Source of the DNA: CAMYLR01 sp039590215
GTDB lineage: Bacteria; Gemmatimonadota; Gemmatimonadetes; JACCXV01; JAHWKZ01
DNA: 11,385 nt
Assembly (NCBI GenBank): GCA_039590215.1
Contig: JBDHFX010000069.1
Span: 1-11,385, forward strand
Direction: 5' to 3'
Below the pieces are notes generated by a model, which worked only from the letters and a program-made list of their open reading frames with translations, had not been told where the DNA came from and made no database searches. Of this stretch, positions 1-7,811 are shown in pieces. The position numbers and the translations under genes are program-made. Positions within the stretch are counted from its first letter, which is position 1. Each line of letters begins with the position of its first letter.

Positions 1-122
1 AGGAACATATGGTTGTACACCGTATACCGGCGGCACCCGCAGCGTTGCGTCGCCTCGAAGTACGGTGACCTTCGCAGTCTCGCTCCGCGTTGGATTAACG
101 CCATGTCAAAGCTCGCGGCCAT
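1..122 (-). CDS. GcvT/DmdA-like aminomethyltransferase, 5' end only (cut by window edge)
   Basis: Reading the minus strand from the ATG at 122-120 gives 40 open codons that run off the left edge. Residues 16-40 read RLRRSPYFEATQRCGC followed by RRYTVYNHMF. This matches what I remember of the N-terminus of folate-dependent GcvT-fold proteins (glycine cleavage T protein, DmdA-type demethylases), where a basic stretch, 'SP(Y/F)', and a 'YTVYNHM' block precede the catalytic fold. A GGAACGGGGGG purine run lies just upstream of the ATG at 122; an in-frame ATG at 104 is an alternative start. Members act on methyl or aminomethyl substrates with tetrahydrofolate. Which substrate applies here cannot be told from 40 residues. 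The gene lies 103 nt downstream of the SnoaL-like gene on the same strand, with a hairpin between them. Confidence 0.66.
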   Translation of the reverse strand, partial: MAASFDMALIQRGARLRRSPYFEATQRCGCRRYTVYNHMF

Positions 123-188
123 CGAACCCCCCGTTCCTAGTCGAGTGCGATCTTGTGAAGTAGCTCAGCAGGGCCGATCAGCCTAAGA

Positions 189-220
189 CGCGAAGAGCGT
201 CCCGGCCAGACGGCTTCGCG
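189..220 (-). terminator. possible hairpin terminator after the SnoaL-like gene
   Basis: CGCGAAG (189-195) pairs with CTTCGCG (214-220), and inside it CGTC (198-201) pairs with GACG (209-212), giving about 11 bp with a small internal loop. On the minus strand it follows the stop codon at 226, but the tail is only TCTTAGG, so the U-tract is weak. It may be a weak terminator or a processing hairpin. Confidence 0.4.
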
Positions 221-225
221 GTCGA

Positions 226-741
226 CTACGATGGCTCCCACGGCGGGTGGTTCCAGATGTAGCGCGCGATCTTCCACTCGGCGCCCTCATCCCGGCGCAT
301 GACCATCAGATAGTTGCCGGCGGTCGAGTAGAGTTGGCTCTCGCCCTCGTCCTCCACCGAGAATGACAATGACATGGTGCCCCAGACGTAGGCTATGTCG
401 CCAGCGCCGCTGATCTCTTCTGGGTTCATCTCGAAGTGGGGTACCGTCGAAGTCGGCGCATCCGGCGGCCAGAAGAACTCGCGAATCTCTTCCGCGCCAT
501 TGACAGGGTCCGTGCCCAGAGCCGGGATGAGCACCGCATCATCGGTGAGGGTGGCCAAAACCGCTTCCGGATCGTTCGCTAGCCAGGCTGCAGGATAAGC
601 GAGGTTCAATTCCCGAATCACTTCGATATCCTCGGCGGTGAGCGGTTGGTCGACTGCAGGCTGTGTCGAGCACGCTGCGCACAGAATCGATAAAGTCAAG
701 AACCACCACCCGCGATGAAAACGTTCTGACCTCGTTGCCAT
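226..741 (-). CDS. secreted SnoaL/NTF2-like (DUF4440-type) protein, probable lipoprotein
   Basis: This is a 171-residue protein. The N-terminus is basic (R4, R7, R10), followed by a hydrophobic run (12-20) and LCAAC ending at Cys24, so a lipoprotein signal is likely, although the -3 position is Cys rather than Leu. From about residue 38 it has the SnoaL/DUF4440 pattern: a helix with 'AWLANDPEAVLATLTDDAVLIPALG', then 'NGAEEIREFFW', then beta strands ending in 'WKIARYIWN'. NTF2-like folds form a cone-shaped pocket; members range from enzymes to binding proteins, so the activity is open. The start is backed by GGAGGG a few bases upstream of the ATG at 741. A second NTF2-like secreted protein is encoded at 10177-10722. 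A strong terminator at 794-826 separates this gene from the one upstream. Confidence 0.85.
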   Translation of the reverse strand: MATRSERFHRGWWFLTLSILCAACSTQPAVDQPLTAEDIEVIRELNLAYPAAWLANDPEAVLATLTDDAVLIPALGTDPVNGAEEIREFFWPPDAPTSTVPHFEMNPEEISGAGDIAYVWGTMSLSFSVEDEGESQLYSTAGNYLMVMRRDEGAEWKIARYIWNHPPWEPS

Positions 742-793
742 ACACCCTCCGATTCCGTTTCCGGGCCTCGCTTGGTTTACGCGTCACGATACG

Positions 794-826
794 AAAAAAA
801 GCGGGGCGTTCCTGCGAACGCCCCGC
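794..826 (-). terminator. strong intrinsic terminator of the SOD-like lipoprotein gene
   Basis: GCGGGGCGTT (801-810) and AACGCCCCGC (817-826) form a perfect 10-bp GC-rich stem with a 6-base loop. On the minus strand the hairpin is followed at once by seven T residues (complement of 794-800). This is a textbook Rho-independent terminator 50 nt after the stop codon of the 877-1353 gene, so the riboswitch-controlled transcript should end here. Confidence 0.93.
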
Positions 827-876
827 AATACTCGGTGTGCATGGCCCGGACGATCGAGCCCGCGGTCATCCCGCAG

Positions 877-1353
877 CTAGGTCCCCCTGCGCACGAGCTC
901 CCCACAAGCCAAGATCGTCGTCATGGGGCTAACCGCTTCGGCGTTGTGGATGGCGATGTAGTAGCTACCGTTCGGGTCGAGCGCGATTTCAAGATTGGCA
1001 GTAGCTGTGTGAACGCCCTCCGCATCCGGTTCCAGCAGCGGGTAATCCTCAGGCTTCCCAAGGATCGGCCCGTCTGAACCATCCTCGCAGATCCCAACGT
1101 GAATGAACCAGGGATACATGCCCTCGGGCATCTTCCCCCGCAGTGTCACAGACGACCGGGCTCGCTCGTCGGTCAACCGCGACGTCGTCACGTTGGCGAC
1201 GAACGTCTCTCCATTGGCCTCCAGTCCCCCAACGTGAATGTCGCCGTACCACCCTGGCGCTGGTGCCCGCGCGGCGCGCCCACCGCTCTCGGTAGCGCAG
1301 CCGATCGCGACCATCACCGTTACGACGACTAGCGCCGTAAACGTTCTGTCCAT
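877..1353 (-). CDS. SOD-like/CHRD-like beta-barrel lipoprotein under c-di-GMP riboswitch control
   Basis: This is a 158-residue protein. A signal peptide (residues 3-18, mostly Val/Ala/Thr) ends in AIGC with Cys19, a lipoprotein-type cleavage site. The mature part resembles periplasmic Cu/Zn-SOD-like or CHRD-like sandwich domains: 'YPWFIHVGIC' (80-89, His85 and Cys89), an acidic 'DAEG' turn (110-113), 'YYIAIHN' (131-137, His136) and 'ILACGEL' (148-153, Cys150). Cys89 and Cys150 sit where SOD folds form a disulfide. Only two of the metal-ligand-like His are evident, so dismutase activity is doubtful; an adhesion or stability role is as likely. The start has AAGGGGGAAAG directly upstream of the ATG at 1353. 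It appears to be a single-gene transcript: riboswitch leader at 1400-1512 and terminator at 794-826. Confidence 0.85.
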   Translation of the reverse strand: MDRTFTALVVVTVMVAIGCATESGGRAARAPAPGWYGDIHVGGLEANGETFVANVTTSRLTDERARSSVTLRGKMPEGMYPWFIHVGICEDGSDGPILGKPEDYPLLEPDAEGVHTATANLEIALDPNGSYYIAIHNAEAVSPMTTILACGELVRRGT

Positions 1354-1356
1354 CTT

Positions 1357-1395
1357 TCCCCCTTGCGGTTGGTGCTATGTGCTGTTGAGAGGGGA
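1357..1395 (-). promoter_or_regulatory. possible SD-sequestering helix of the riboswitch expression platform
   Basis: On the minus strand UCCCCU (1395-1390) can pair with AGGGGGA at the ribosome binding site (five Watson-Crick pairs plus one G-U). No terminator-like hairpin with a T-run lies between the aptamer and the ATG. Control at translation initiation is therefore the simpler model. This is inference from pairing by eye. Confidence 0.4.
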
Positions 1396-1399
1396 GACC

Positions 1400-1512
1400 T
1401 GCGGTGGCTCGGCGGTCTTGAGGATCCTTCGCGGCGTCGCTGAGGGCGTCGCGGAGGAAGCGAGGATCCGTAGCTTTGCGTCCCCGGCTTTCGCCGGGTT
1501 TGCCTTTCCCTT
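1400..1512 (-). ncRNA. c-di-GMP-I (GEMM-I) riboswitch, copy A
   Basis: The minus strand carries the GEMM-I core in order: AAGGCAAACC (about 1506-1497), a P1a hairpin CCCGGC-GAAA-GCCGGG (1498-1483) with a GNRA tetraloop, then GGACGCAAAGC (1483-1473), then a long P1b arm closed by GGATCCT and AGGATCC (1468-1422), and the trailing CCGCCGAGCCACC. GACGCAAAGC is the family's most conserved block. By my alignment to the Vc2 aptamer the ligand-contacting G20 is kept as G, which favours c-di-GMP over 3',3'-cGAMP, but the numbering was done by hand. The element ends about 47 nt before the ATG of the SOD-like lipoprotein gene, in the same direction. It is paralogous to the copy at 8600-8712. Confidence 0.93.
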
Positions 1513-1534
1513 GGCCTACTCGCTCACTTGTGCC

Positions 1535-1563
1535 ACTCTAGCATAAACGGAGGTGGAGGGCAA
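1535..1563 (-). promoter_or_regulatory. candidate sigma-70-type promoter for riboswitch copy A
   Basis: On the minus strand TTGCCC (1563-1558), a 17-nt spacer and TAGAGT (1540-1535) place transcription start near 1528, just ahead of the aptamer. Each hexamer matches 4 of 6 consensus bases, so support comes mainly from spacing and position. Confidence 0.4.
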
Positions 1564-1604
1564 AAAGGGGATCGCCCGTACGATCCCAACGAAGGATCTA
1601 GCCC

Positions 1605-4535
1605 ATGGCGAATCTGCAGCACCGCCTCGCCGCTTTATGGTTTGCTGACATCGTCGGCTTCAGCCAACTCTCACACGAAGACGAGAGTTCCGCCCTCGAA
1701 GTGGTGCAACTCTTCCAGGGGATCGCACGCGACACTGTTGATCGGTACGGAGGGCATGTCGTCAAGTTCGTCGGCGACGGCGCCCTGGCCGAGTTCCACA
1801 GCACGGAAGCCGCCATCCGAGCGGCTTGCAGGTTGCGCAGTTCCTTCTCCGAGCAGTCCAAGGCTAACGATCTCGGTGAGCGAGATCTCCGCGTCGGAGT
1901 GCACGTGGGCGAGATCGCCACGACACCCGATGGGGATGTCTACGGTGACGGCGTAAACGCCACTGCCCGCATCATGAATCAAGCTGAGCCGGGACAAGTG
2001 CTGGCGACCGAAGACGTCTGGCATCAACTGCGTCAACGCAAGGAGTTTCAGTTTGAGGCGTTGGGCGAGCACGATCTTCGCGGGGCTGGGCAACTCGTTC
2101 TGCACTCGGTCCACGTAGAAGACGAGACATCCACCGAGTGGCCAGAGGTCCGCCAAGAAGCTCCCGCTAGCAGACTCGGAACTCTTTACGATGAACTCAA
2201 GCGACGCCGCGTTTTCCGCGTCGCTGCAGCTTACGCTATCGTCGCCTGGCTCGTCACGCAGATCGCGACAACCGTCGTCCCTGAATTGTTCCTACCGGCA
2301 TGGATCACTCGTGCTGTCATCGTTTTTGCCATCCTCGGGTTCCCCATCGCGATGGTTCTCGCCTGGGCGTACGACATCACCCGTGAAGGTCTGAAGCGCA
2401 CTCTACCAGCAGGAGCGGATTCTGATCTGCGGGCCCACGGCCTTCCGCTCGTTCAAAAGGTCGCCGCGGGGCTTGTCATCGCCGCTGTAGTTGTCGGCGG
2501 CTGGGCGGGCTGGAACCGGTGGTCCCTCGGTCCCCCCAGCATATCCGCCTCAACCGTGGCGATCCTGCCCTTCAACGTGCGCGGTGGCGAAGCACTCGAT
2601 TACCTCAGTGACGGCATGGTAAGCCTTATCGCCACAAAAATGGGCGGCGTCGAACAGTACAACAGCGTGGACCCTCGCGTGGTCATCAACTTCGTCGAGC
2701 GCAGAGGTCTTCGAAACATCGACCGACAGTCCGGACAGACGGTTGCCGAGCGATACGGAGCTGGGCTTTACGTCATGGGCGATGTGGTTGAACTCGGTGA
2801 CCAGCTTCACCTCAACGTGTCGATCTATGAATTGGGCAAGGAGGAGCCGACCGCGCAGATCAGCGTGCAGGGGGACGCGGACAACCTTACAGGATTGGTC
2901 GACCAGATCGTTGGGTTGATGCTCGCGGCGCAGTTTGGGAAGACCGAAGCCCGCTTGAGAAGCCTCGCGGCGATGACGACGGATTCTCTGGAGGCATTGA
3001 AAGCGTACCTGGAAGGCGAACAGGAACTCAACAGTGGCCGTTTCTTGGGTGCGGTGGACGCCTTCCAGCGAGCCGTCGAGATCGACAACCACTTTGCTCT
3101 AGCCTATTACAAGCTGGCGATGAGTGCGGCGTGGATTCCAGATTTCGATCTGCAAAAACAGGCTGTCGAGAACGCCGTGACCCATAGTTCTCGCCTCTCC
3201 CCCCAGCACCTTGTCCTTGTCCAGGCCTTTCATGCGCATCAGACTTCAAATCCAACGAAGGTCGACAGCCTCCTTCGCCGGTATCTCGCCATCCACCCAG
3301 ATGACGTGGAGGCTTTGTACATCTACGGCGATGCTCGGTTCCACTTTAACCAGCTTTTTGGCCGACCGATCGGGCAATCGCGCGAGCCGTTCGAACGAGC
3401 ACTCGAACTCGCTCCGAACAACGACTACCTCACGATTCACCTTATGGAGGCCGCGGCTAGCGAAGGAGGTTTCGATACAGTTGACTCGCTCTTGCAGAGA
3501 GTTGATCCGGGGAGCGACATCGAGTTGGAGTGGCAAACATTGTTGGCTTTCGCGATTGGAACGGAATCTGATCAAAACGAGGTTATCGAAGCGCTGAAAA
3601 GCTCGTCAGACGATCAACTTCGCTCGGCCATGGTCTACCTCTCTCTCTACTCACCGCTAGGCCGCGGAACGGAACTGGTAGCTGATCTCTTCTTTGAACC
3701 CGGACGCCCACCGCTGCTGAACAGGTCTGGCCATCTGTGGCTGATACAGCTTTACTTGCGCGATGGCCGATGGGACACCTTTGAGAAGGGGATCGATGCC
3801 CTTCGTCCGTTTGATGCGGATCGCGCTCTGAAGTTTCACGCGCTGTACGCAACGCTCCCATTCTTGGCTGTACCAGACGCCGAGTTGACAGCGTTGCGAA
3901 CCGCTGTGGCCCAATGGGATCCCGCAGGCGGAGCCACCGATACCAACCCGGACACGCTGCCCGCTGGATTTAATCCGATCTACCGGGAGTACTTGATCGG
4001 GTTGCTTAGTGTTAGCCTTGGTGAGGAACGAACCGTCAGAGAGCAGATTCAGCGCTTGAGTGGATGGCAGGGACAGACGGCGCAGGCGAATGTTGGTCGC
4101 TTTCTAGCGCGACACCTTGAGGCTCATCTGGCGAGACGCTCCGGACGAACCGCGGAAGCCCTTGAGCTCCTATCGGCAACCGCGGTTGATCTGCCGGGTC
4201 TTCCTCCAAGTGAGCGCGCCTTCTCCCCCTTCATCTGGCATTCTTACGAGCGCTACATTCGCGCCGAGCTGCTGTTTGAACAGGGCCGACTGGAAGAGGC
4301 ACTGGAATGGTATGGTGTACTGACTGAAGGAGCCAACTGGCTGAACGTGATATACGCCCCCATGTCTCACTACCGGCTGGGCCAGATCTACGAGCAATTG
4401 GGCGAACCCGACGAAGCTATTGAGCATTACTCAACCTTCATCCACTTCTGGCAACAATGCGATCCCGCGTTGCGTCCGATGGTGGACGATGCAGAGAGCC
4501 GGCTCCAGCAGTTGGCCCCTCAGATCTTCGACTGA
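1605..4535 (+). CDS. class III adenylate/guanylate cyclase with three TM segments, TolB-like domain and TPRs
   Basis: This is a 976-residue protein. Residues 8-170 form a class III nucleotide cyclase domain with every canonical residue: metal-binding Asp15 (FADIVGFS) and Asp58 (KFVGDG), purine-selecting Lys54 and Asp111 (GDVYGDGVN), and transition-state Asn118 and Arg122 (VNATAR). The Lys/Asp pair points to ATP and hence cAMP. A basic linker (LYDELKRRRVFR, 194-205) precedes TM helices near 206-226, 235-256 and 285-303, then a TolB/FlgO-like domain (about 315-445, with 'TVAILPFN' and 'YLSDGM'), then repeated TPR-like helices to the C-terminus. The TolB-like and TPR parts should be periplasmic if the cyclase is cytoplasmic and there are three TMs. 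The start has AAGGA eight bases upstream. The gene is divergent from the riboswitch A transcript. Confidence 0.95.
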   Translation: MANLQHRLAALWFADIVGFSQLSHEDESSALEVVQLFQGIARDTVDRYGGHVVKFVGDGALAEFHSTEAAIRAACRLRSSFSEQSKANDLGERDLRVGVHVGEIATTPDGDVYGDGVNATARIMNQAEPGQVLATEDVWHQLRQRKEFQFEALGEHDLRGAGQLVLHSVHVEDETSTEWPEVRQEAPASRLGTLYDELKRRRVFRVAAAYAIVAWLVTQIATTVVPELFLPAWITRAVIVFAILGFPIAMVLAWAYDITREGLKRTLPAGADSDLRAHGLPLVQKVAAGLVIAAVVVGGWAGWNRWSLGPPSISASTVAILPFNVRGGEALDYLSDGMVSLIATKMGGVEQYNSVDPRVVINFVERRGLRNIDRQSGQTVAERYGAGLYVMGDVVELGDQLHLNVSIYELGKEEPTAQISVQGDADNLTGLVDQIVGLMLAAQFGKTEARLRSLAAMTTDSLEALKAYLEGEQELNSGRFLGAVDAFQRAVEIDNHFALAYYKLAMSAAWIPDFDLQKQAVENAVTHSSRLSPQHLVLVQAFHAHQTSNPTKVDSLLRRYLAIHPDDVEALYIYGDARFHFNQLFGRPIGQSREPFERALELAPNNDYLTIHLMEAAASEGGFDTVDSLLQRVDPGSDIELEWQTLLAFAIGTESDQNEVIEALKSSSDDQLRSAMVYLSLYSPLGRGTELVADLFFEPGRPPLLNRSGHLWLIQLYLRDGRWDTFEKGIDALRPFDADRALKFHALYATLPFLAVPDAELTALRTAVAQWDPAGGATDTNPDTLPAGFNPIYREYLIGLLSVSLGEERTVREQIQRLSGWQGQTAQANVGRFLARHLEAHLARRSGRTAEALELLSATAVDLPGLPPSERAFSPFIWHSYERYIRAELLFEQGRLEEALEWYGVLTEGANWLNVIYAPMSHYRLGQIYEQLGEPDEAIEHYSTFIHFWQQCDPALRPMVDDAESRLQQLAPQIFD

Positions 4536-4549
4536 TTTGCCCGAGCGCC

Positions 4550-4819
4550 CTATTGGTGGGTGTGATCGGGAACTGGACCCGGCGGGCCTCCCTCCTTACC
4601 TGGGACCCAACTAGGCACGCCTGAGGTCGGTTCGAACATCACCATTCGGAGCGAGATCAGGAACTCGTTGCCGACCAGTAATAGGTCCGTTTCTTGTTTA
4701 GTAAGGTCGGGCGATTGGGCAATGAGCGAGTTCCTTTCGTCACTGTCTTTGCCTTCCGCCCAGGCTTTTGCGTAGTCCTCGTTGCTGACAACCGACGCGA
4801 AGAACGTTCTTAAGCTCAT
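4550..4819 (-). CDS. 89-residue peptide with Nif11/LigA-like N-terminus and Pro/Gly-rich tail
   Basis: This is the last gene of the operon. I chose the ATG at 4819 because GAGGAGG lies just before it, within the 11 nt after the upstream stop codon; a longer in-frame ORF would overlap the M23 gene. The N-terminal part (2-60) is predicted helical, 'MSLRTFFASVVSNEDYAKAW' then 'DLTKQETDLLLVGN'. That 'LT..E..LLL.G' pattern resembles small helical Nif11-like or LigA-type domains used as leaders in some RiPP precursors, though the likeness is loose. The tail (63-89) is Pro/Gly-rich and ends PDHTHQ, with no Cys and no terminal GG. There is no signal peptide. It could be a precursor peptide, a small partner of the exported proteins, or an unrelated small protein. 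Nothing in the sequence fixes a function. Confidence 0.75.
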   Translation of the reverse strand: MSLRTFFASVVSNEDYAKAWAEGKDSDERNSLIAQSPDLTKQETDLLLVGNEFLISLRMVMFEPTSGVPSWVPGKEGGPPGPVPDHTHQ

Positions 4820-4830
4820 TCTCCCTCCTC

Positions 4831-6036
4831 TTAGCAGGGTGGTTGGTTGCAGACCTTCACCAGCAAGGAATTTGTGGCAACGTTTGGTTTCTTCCCCCCC
4901 TTCCAGTCCCACGCGGACACCGTAACCCAGTAATCGCCGTCGCCAAACGCGGCCGTATCCCAGTAACCATCCCAGGGACCATTCGGATACTGAACCGCAC
5001 GGTTTGTCACGACGTAGTGGTACTGGTCAAAGTTCGGTACACAGTAGTCGTTGCTTGACCCTTTCTTGAACATGATGCGCGCCGACGTTTGGTCGGGTCT
5101 AGTCCCGTCGCGTGGAAAGACCCCGTCTACCTCTAAAACAGTTTCCCGTGTCGAGCTCACCTCCTTCTCTATTCTGAACCCAAAGTCATACACACCGATC
5201 TCATGCCGTTGCTCACATGTGCCATTTGCTATGTCGTTGGAATCGCAGATCTTGTCGTACATGACCACAACGATGTCCACGTCGCCCTGCACGGTTGGCG
5301 GATCGCCGGTGAATTCTCGGGGAGTGAGCCAAAAGATCCCATTGTCCACATCGGGGTCCCCATCGTCGTCCATATTGGAGACCAGATAGACCTTCTCTAT
5401 CACCGGAACGAAATCGTCTTGTTTGTTGGGCCTTATATAGATCAATGGATCCGGATAGACGCAGTTGGCATCGCGATAGTCATACACCCCCTCCCCCTCC
5501 TCACACTGCTCCATATACATAAAGTGCAAGTGATCGTAGTCTTTGGAGCCTGGATAGTTGACATTGCAGTTGGAGTTGAAGTCTGCAGCTACCGCCAAGG
5601 AGTCCTGCTCGCCTACCGTCCTCCAAATTGGGGCCTCCCAACAGTCAGGATCCAGCACCCGCTCACACCATTCCACATGGAGGTACGAATACCGGTGCTC
5701 TCCCTCCGGGTTTAGTACTATCTCATTCTTCCTTGGAGATCCGTCGGGCAAGTATAGAGCTGGGACTTCACCGTCCAAGACCCAACGAACCGTATAATCG
5801 GTGTCATACTGTTTAGCCGGGATATCGATGCCTACATGATAGTATGGCCAAGGATGGTTTCTGGGGTAGTACATGAACTCGCGTGACGAGTTGCTCACGT
5901 GATGCATCTGATCGGTTGGATCAAACGGCCACGTGTATTCACGTTTGTGGTGGTTGCAGACAGTCAGGCAACCGATGACGAGAAAAAGGCCGTAACGGCA
6001 TAGCCTCAGAACACCCTGTGTCTCGGTCGTCGCCAT
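4831..6036 (-). CDS. M23/LytM-type metallopeptidase-like lipoprotein with C-terminal beta domain
   Basis: This is a 401-residue protein. A basic start (R11, R14) and hydrophobic run end in VIGC with Cys23, a lipoprotein-type site. Residues 60-175 hold the complete LytM/M23 signature: 'HVGID' (His67, Asp71), 'YSYLH' (His120) and 'DHLHF' (His169, His171), the zinc ligands and catalytic His of peptidoglycan endopeptidases. The spacing has inserts and several Cys (C124, C132, C157, C178, C192). Residues 222-233 form a Ca-binding-like 'MDDDGDPDVDNG' run, and 240-401 look like a beta-sandwich ending in Cys401. A role in cutting cell-wall cross-links is the family expectation. The ATG is one base after the upstream TAG with only a weak SD, so translational coupling is likely. 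By eye the GC content is lower than in neighbouring genes. Confidence 0.85.
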   Translation of the reverse strand: MATTETQGVLRLCRYGLFLVIGCLTVCNHHKREYTWPFDPTDQMHHVSNSSREFMYYPRNHPWPYYHVGIDIPAKQYDTDYTVRWVLDGEVPALYLPDGSPRKNEIVLNPEGEHRYSYLHVEWCERVLDPDCWEAPIWRTVGEQDSLAVAADFNSNCNVNYPGSKDYDHLHFMYMEQCEEGEGVYDYRDANCVYPDPLIYIRPNKQDDFVPVIEKVYLVSNMDDDGDPDVDNGIFWLTPREFTGDPPTVQGDVDIVVVMYDKICDSNDIANGTCEQRHEIGVYDFGFRIEKEVSSTRETVLEVDGVFPRDGTRPDQTSARIMFKKGSSNDYCVPNFDQYHYVVTNRAVQYPNGPWDGYWDTAAFGDGDYWVTVSAWDWKGGKKPNVATNSLLVKVCNQPPC

Positions 6037-6037
6037 C

Positions 6038-7783
6038 CTAGTCGGAGACGAAGAGGAACGGTGAAGAGAAGGGAAGAATCACCGGGTTGAGTCTTCGGAG
6101 GCGGATGTACCAGACCTTTGTCTGGTCGTAAACGAGCAAGCGTTGGATCTCCGAATTCAATGACACATCCGGAATACTTGCCCCGGGATCGTAAACCTCG
6201 AACTCCTGCCTGCTAAGCAGCATGCCGTTACGTAGGAGCTCAACTGCCGCCGGGTATACGCCACCATCCTCCCGGTTCGATTCAAGCAGAATCCCCACCG
6301 CAACAAAACCGTCTGAGGCGACGCTCATCGAGACGACTTTCGGGGACTGTCCTTGGATGGTATGGCGGGGCCATTTATCGATCCCCGTGGCCAAGTCGAT
6401 AAATACGATCTTGTTTCCCGCCGCGGCGACGACGAGGTCGTCCTCTGGGGTGATCGCGGTCTCGGTTATCGGAGAGGAAAGATCGATCGGAAGGAGGGGG
6501 GGGGAGCTGACTCTGATGATGCGAAGAATGTTCGGCTTACGGACAGGTACGGCGACGAAACTGCCTTGATTGCTTGGAACAAAGTTGCCATAAAGACCCT
6601 CCAGTGAACCGACAACAGCGCCCGTCGCATCAATCGCTTTGAGCCCGTCTCGGCAGCGTACAAGAGTGACCCGGCCGTTTCTGCTGAATCGCGCGGCGGA
6701 CGGTGTTCGACACTCAACCTCTCCCCGCTCTGGCGGCGGCGATCGTTTGTCACCGTTTTCGTCATAAGTGACCAGAGAGCCTCCGAACGAGGTATCAGGT
6801 GGACCCTCCCAGCGTTTTCCAATAGTCGTTTTTCCGCCCGGCGCAATCCTGTAGTAGTAATAACCGCGAGCATCATGAGGCGGCCACAGCAGGGACCCGG
6901 TCGCGACGTCTCGGGCCTCGAAACTCTCGATTGTCTGTCCTAGATACCGCATCCTCCCGTAGTGTAGGCCGTCGGAGGCTACGGTCAGTTCTTCATTTGG
7001 CCCGGCCTGGATGGTTGTCTCCCCGCCCAACGAATCAAACACGACGATCTGAAACCGCCCCGTAGATACAGCTTTCCCGGACGGGACTAGGACCCACTGA
7101 CCAAGCTGCTGATAGAACTCTTTGGTCATCGGACGAGTGGTGTCTGCTACTGAATCGAGCTCGCTTTGATCTATGTCAGGCATCAGCGTCAGCGGCAGGA
7201 ACGCGGTCGCGCCACCGACGATGTTCGTGCCGCCCGAGGCCCGGAAATCGACCCCGGAGATCGTCGTCGACGCCGATACCGTGTACGCGCCCTCGTTCAG
7301 ACCAGTAAAGATCACGAAACCGTTGGCGTCCGTCGTACCAGACGCCACGACCGCGCCGGCCACGTCAACGTCGACCCCGGACTGGGGCTCGCCGTCACGG
7401 TTCGTTACCAACACGTTCAGGTCGCCCTGCGTCGGCGGCGGGCCTACCACTGGCGTCAGCACGATGTTCACCGTAGCCGTTGGAGCGCCCATCGAAAGCG
7501 ATGCGATCGCCGATCCCGACGCAAACCCGCCCTTTGATGCCGTGACCGTGTACGACGTCGGGTTCGTGGGGATCGGAACGTTGGGGATCGAAAAGTTGCC
7601 CGCCGGATCGGAGAGCGTCGTAGGCGTGGCCGGCGACGTCCCGACCAGGGCGCCTACGATCGCGCTCGCATCAGCGGAATTAGTCACCGAGCCGCTAATC
7701 GTGCCCGTGACCTGTCCTAGCGCGACAGGGCAACTGCAAAGAACCAAGACAAATACGCAGAGGCCCCTGGTCACGATGGTCAT
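6038..7783 (-). CDS. secreted protein: two carboxypeptidase-regulatory-like domains plus a propeller-like region
   Basis: I start this 581-residue protein at the ATG at 7783, not the longer in-frame ATG at 7867. It has AAGGAAG just upstream and begins a clean signal peptide (MTIVTRG, hydrophobic 8-20, cleavage near ALG-Q at 23/24), whereas the longer form overlaps the upstream gene. Residues 25-110 and 120-201 are two CarboxypepD_reg/SdrD-B-like beta sandwiches ('GTISGSVTNS', 'DPAGNFSIPNVP'; 'GDLNVLVTNRDGEPQSGVDV', 'TDANGFVIFTGL'). Residues 225-575 are short beta repeats with 'ATG' turns typical of WD/PQQ-like propellers. It is the second gene of the operon, 28 nt after the E1-like gene and one base before the M23 gene. 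It probably acts as a surface or periplasmic binding scaffold. No catalytic motif is visible. Confidence 0.85.
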   Translation of the reverse strand: MTIVTRGLCVFVLVLCSCPVALGQVTGTISGSVTNSADASAIVGALVGTSPATPTTLSDPAGNFSIPNVPIPTNPTSYTVTASKGGFASGSAIASLSMGAPTATVNIVLTPVVGPPPTQGDLNVLVTNRDGEPQSGVDVDVAGAVVASGTTDANGFVIFTGLNEGAYTVSASTTISGVDFRASGGTNIVGGATAFLPLTLMPDIDQSELDSVADTTRPMTKEFYQQLGQWVLVPSGKAVSTGRFQIVVFDSLGGETTIQAGPNEELTVASDGLHYGRMRYLGQTIESFEARDVATGSLLWPPHDARGYYYYRIAPGGKTTIGKRWEGPPDTSFGGSLVTYDENGDKRSPPPERGEVECRTPSAARFSRNGRVTLVRCRDGLKAIDATGAVVGSLEGLYGNFVPSNQGSFVAVPVRKPNILRIIRVSSPPLLPIDLSSPITETAITPEDDLVVAAAGNKIVFIDLATGIDKWPRHTIQGQSPKVVSMSVASDGFVAVGILLESNREDGGVYPAAVELLRNGMLLSRQEFEVYDPGASIPDVSLNSEIQRLLVYDQTKVWYIRLRRLNPVILPFSSPFLFVSD

Positions 7784-7811
7784 CGGACTTCCTTGGCGGA
7801 TGGATGCATGC

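Noticed and set aside
1400..1512. The two similar 110-bp segments (1400-1512, 8600-8712) as a mobile element or REP-like repeat
   Set aside because: Both sit in gene leaders in the same orientation and carry the full GEMM-I consensus with covariation, so they are riboswitch aptamers.
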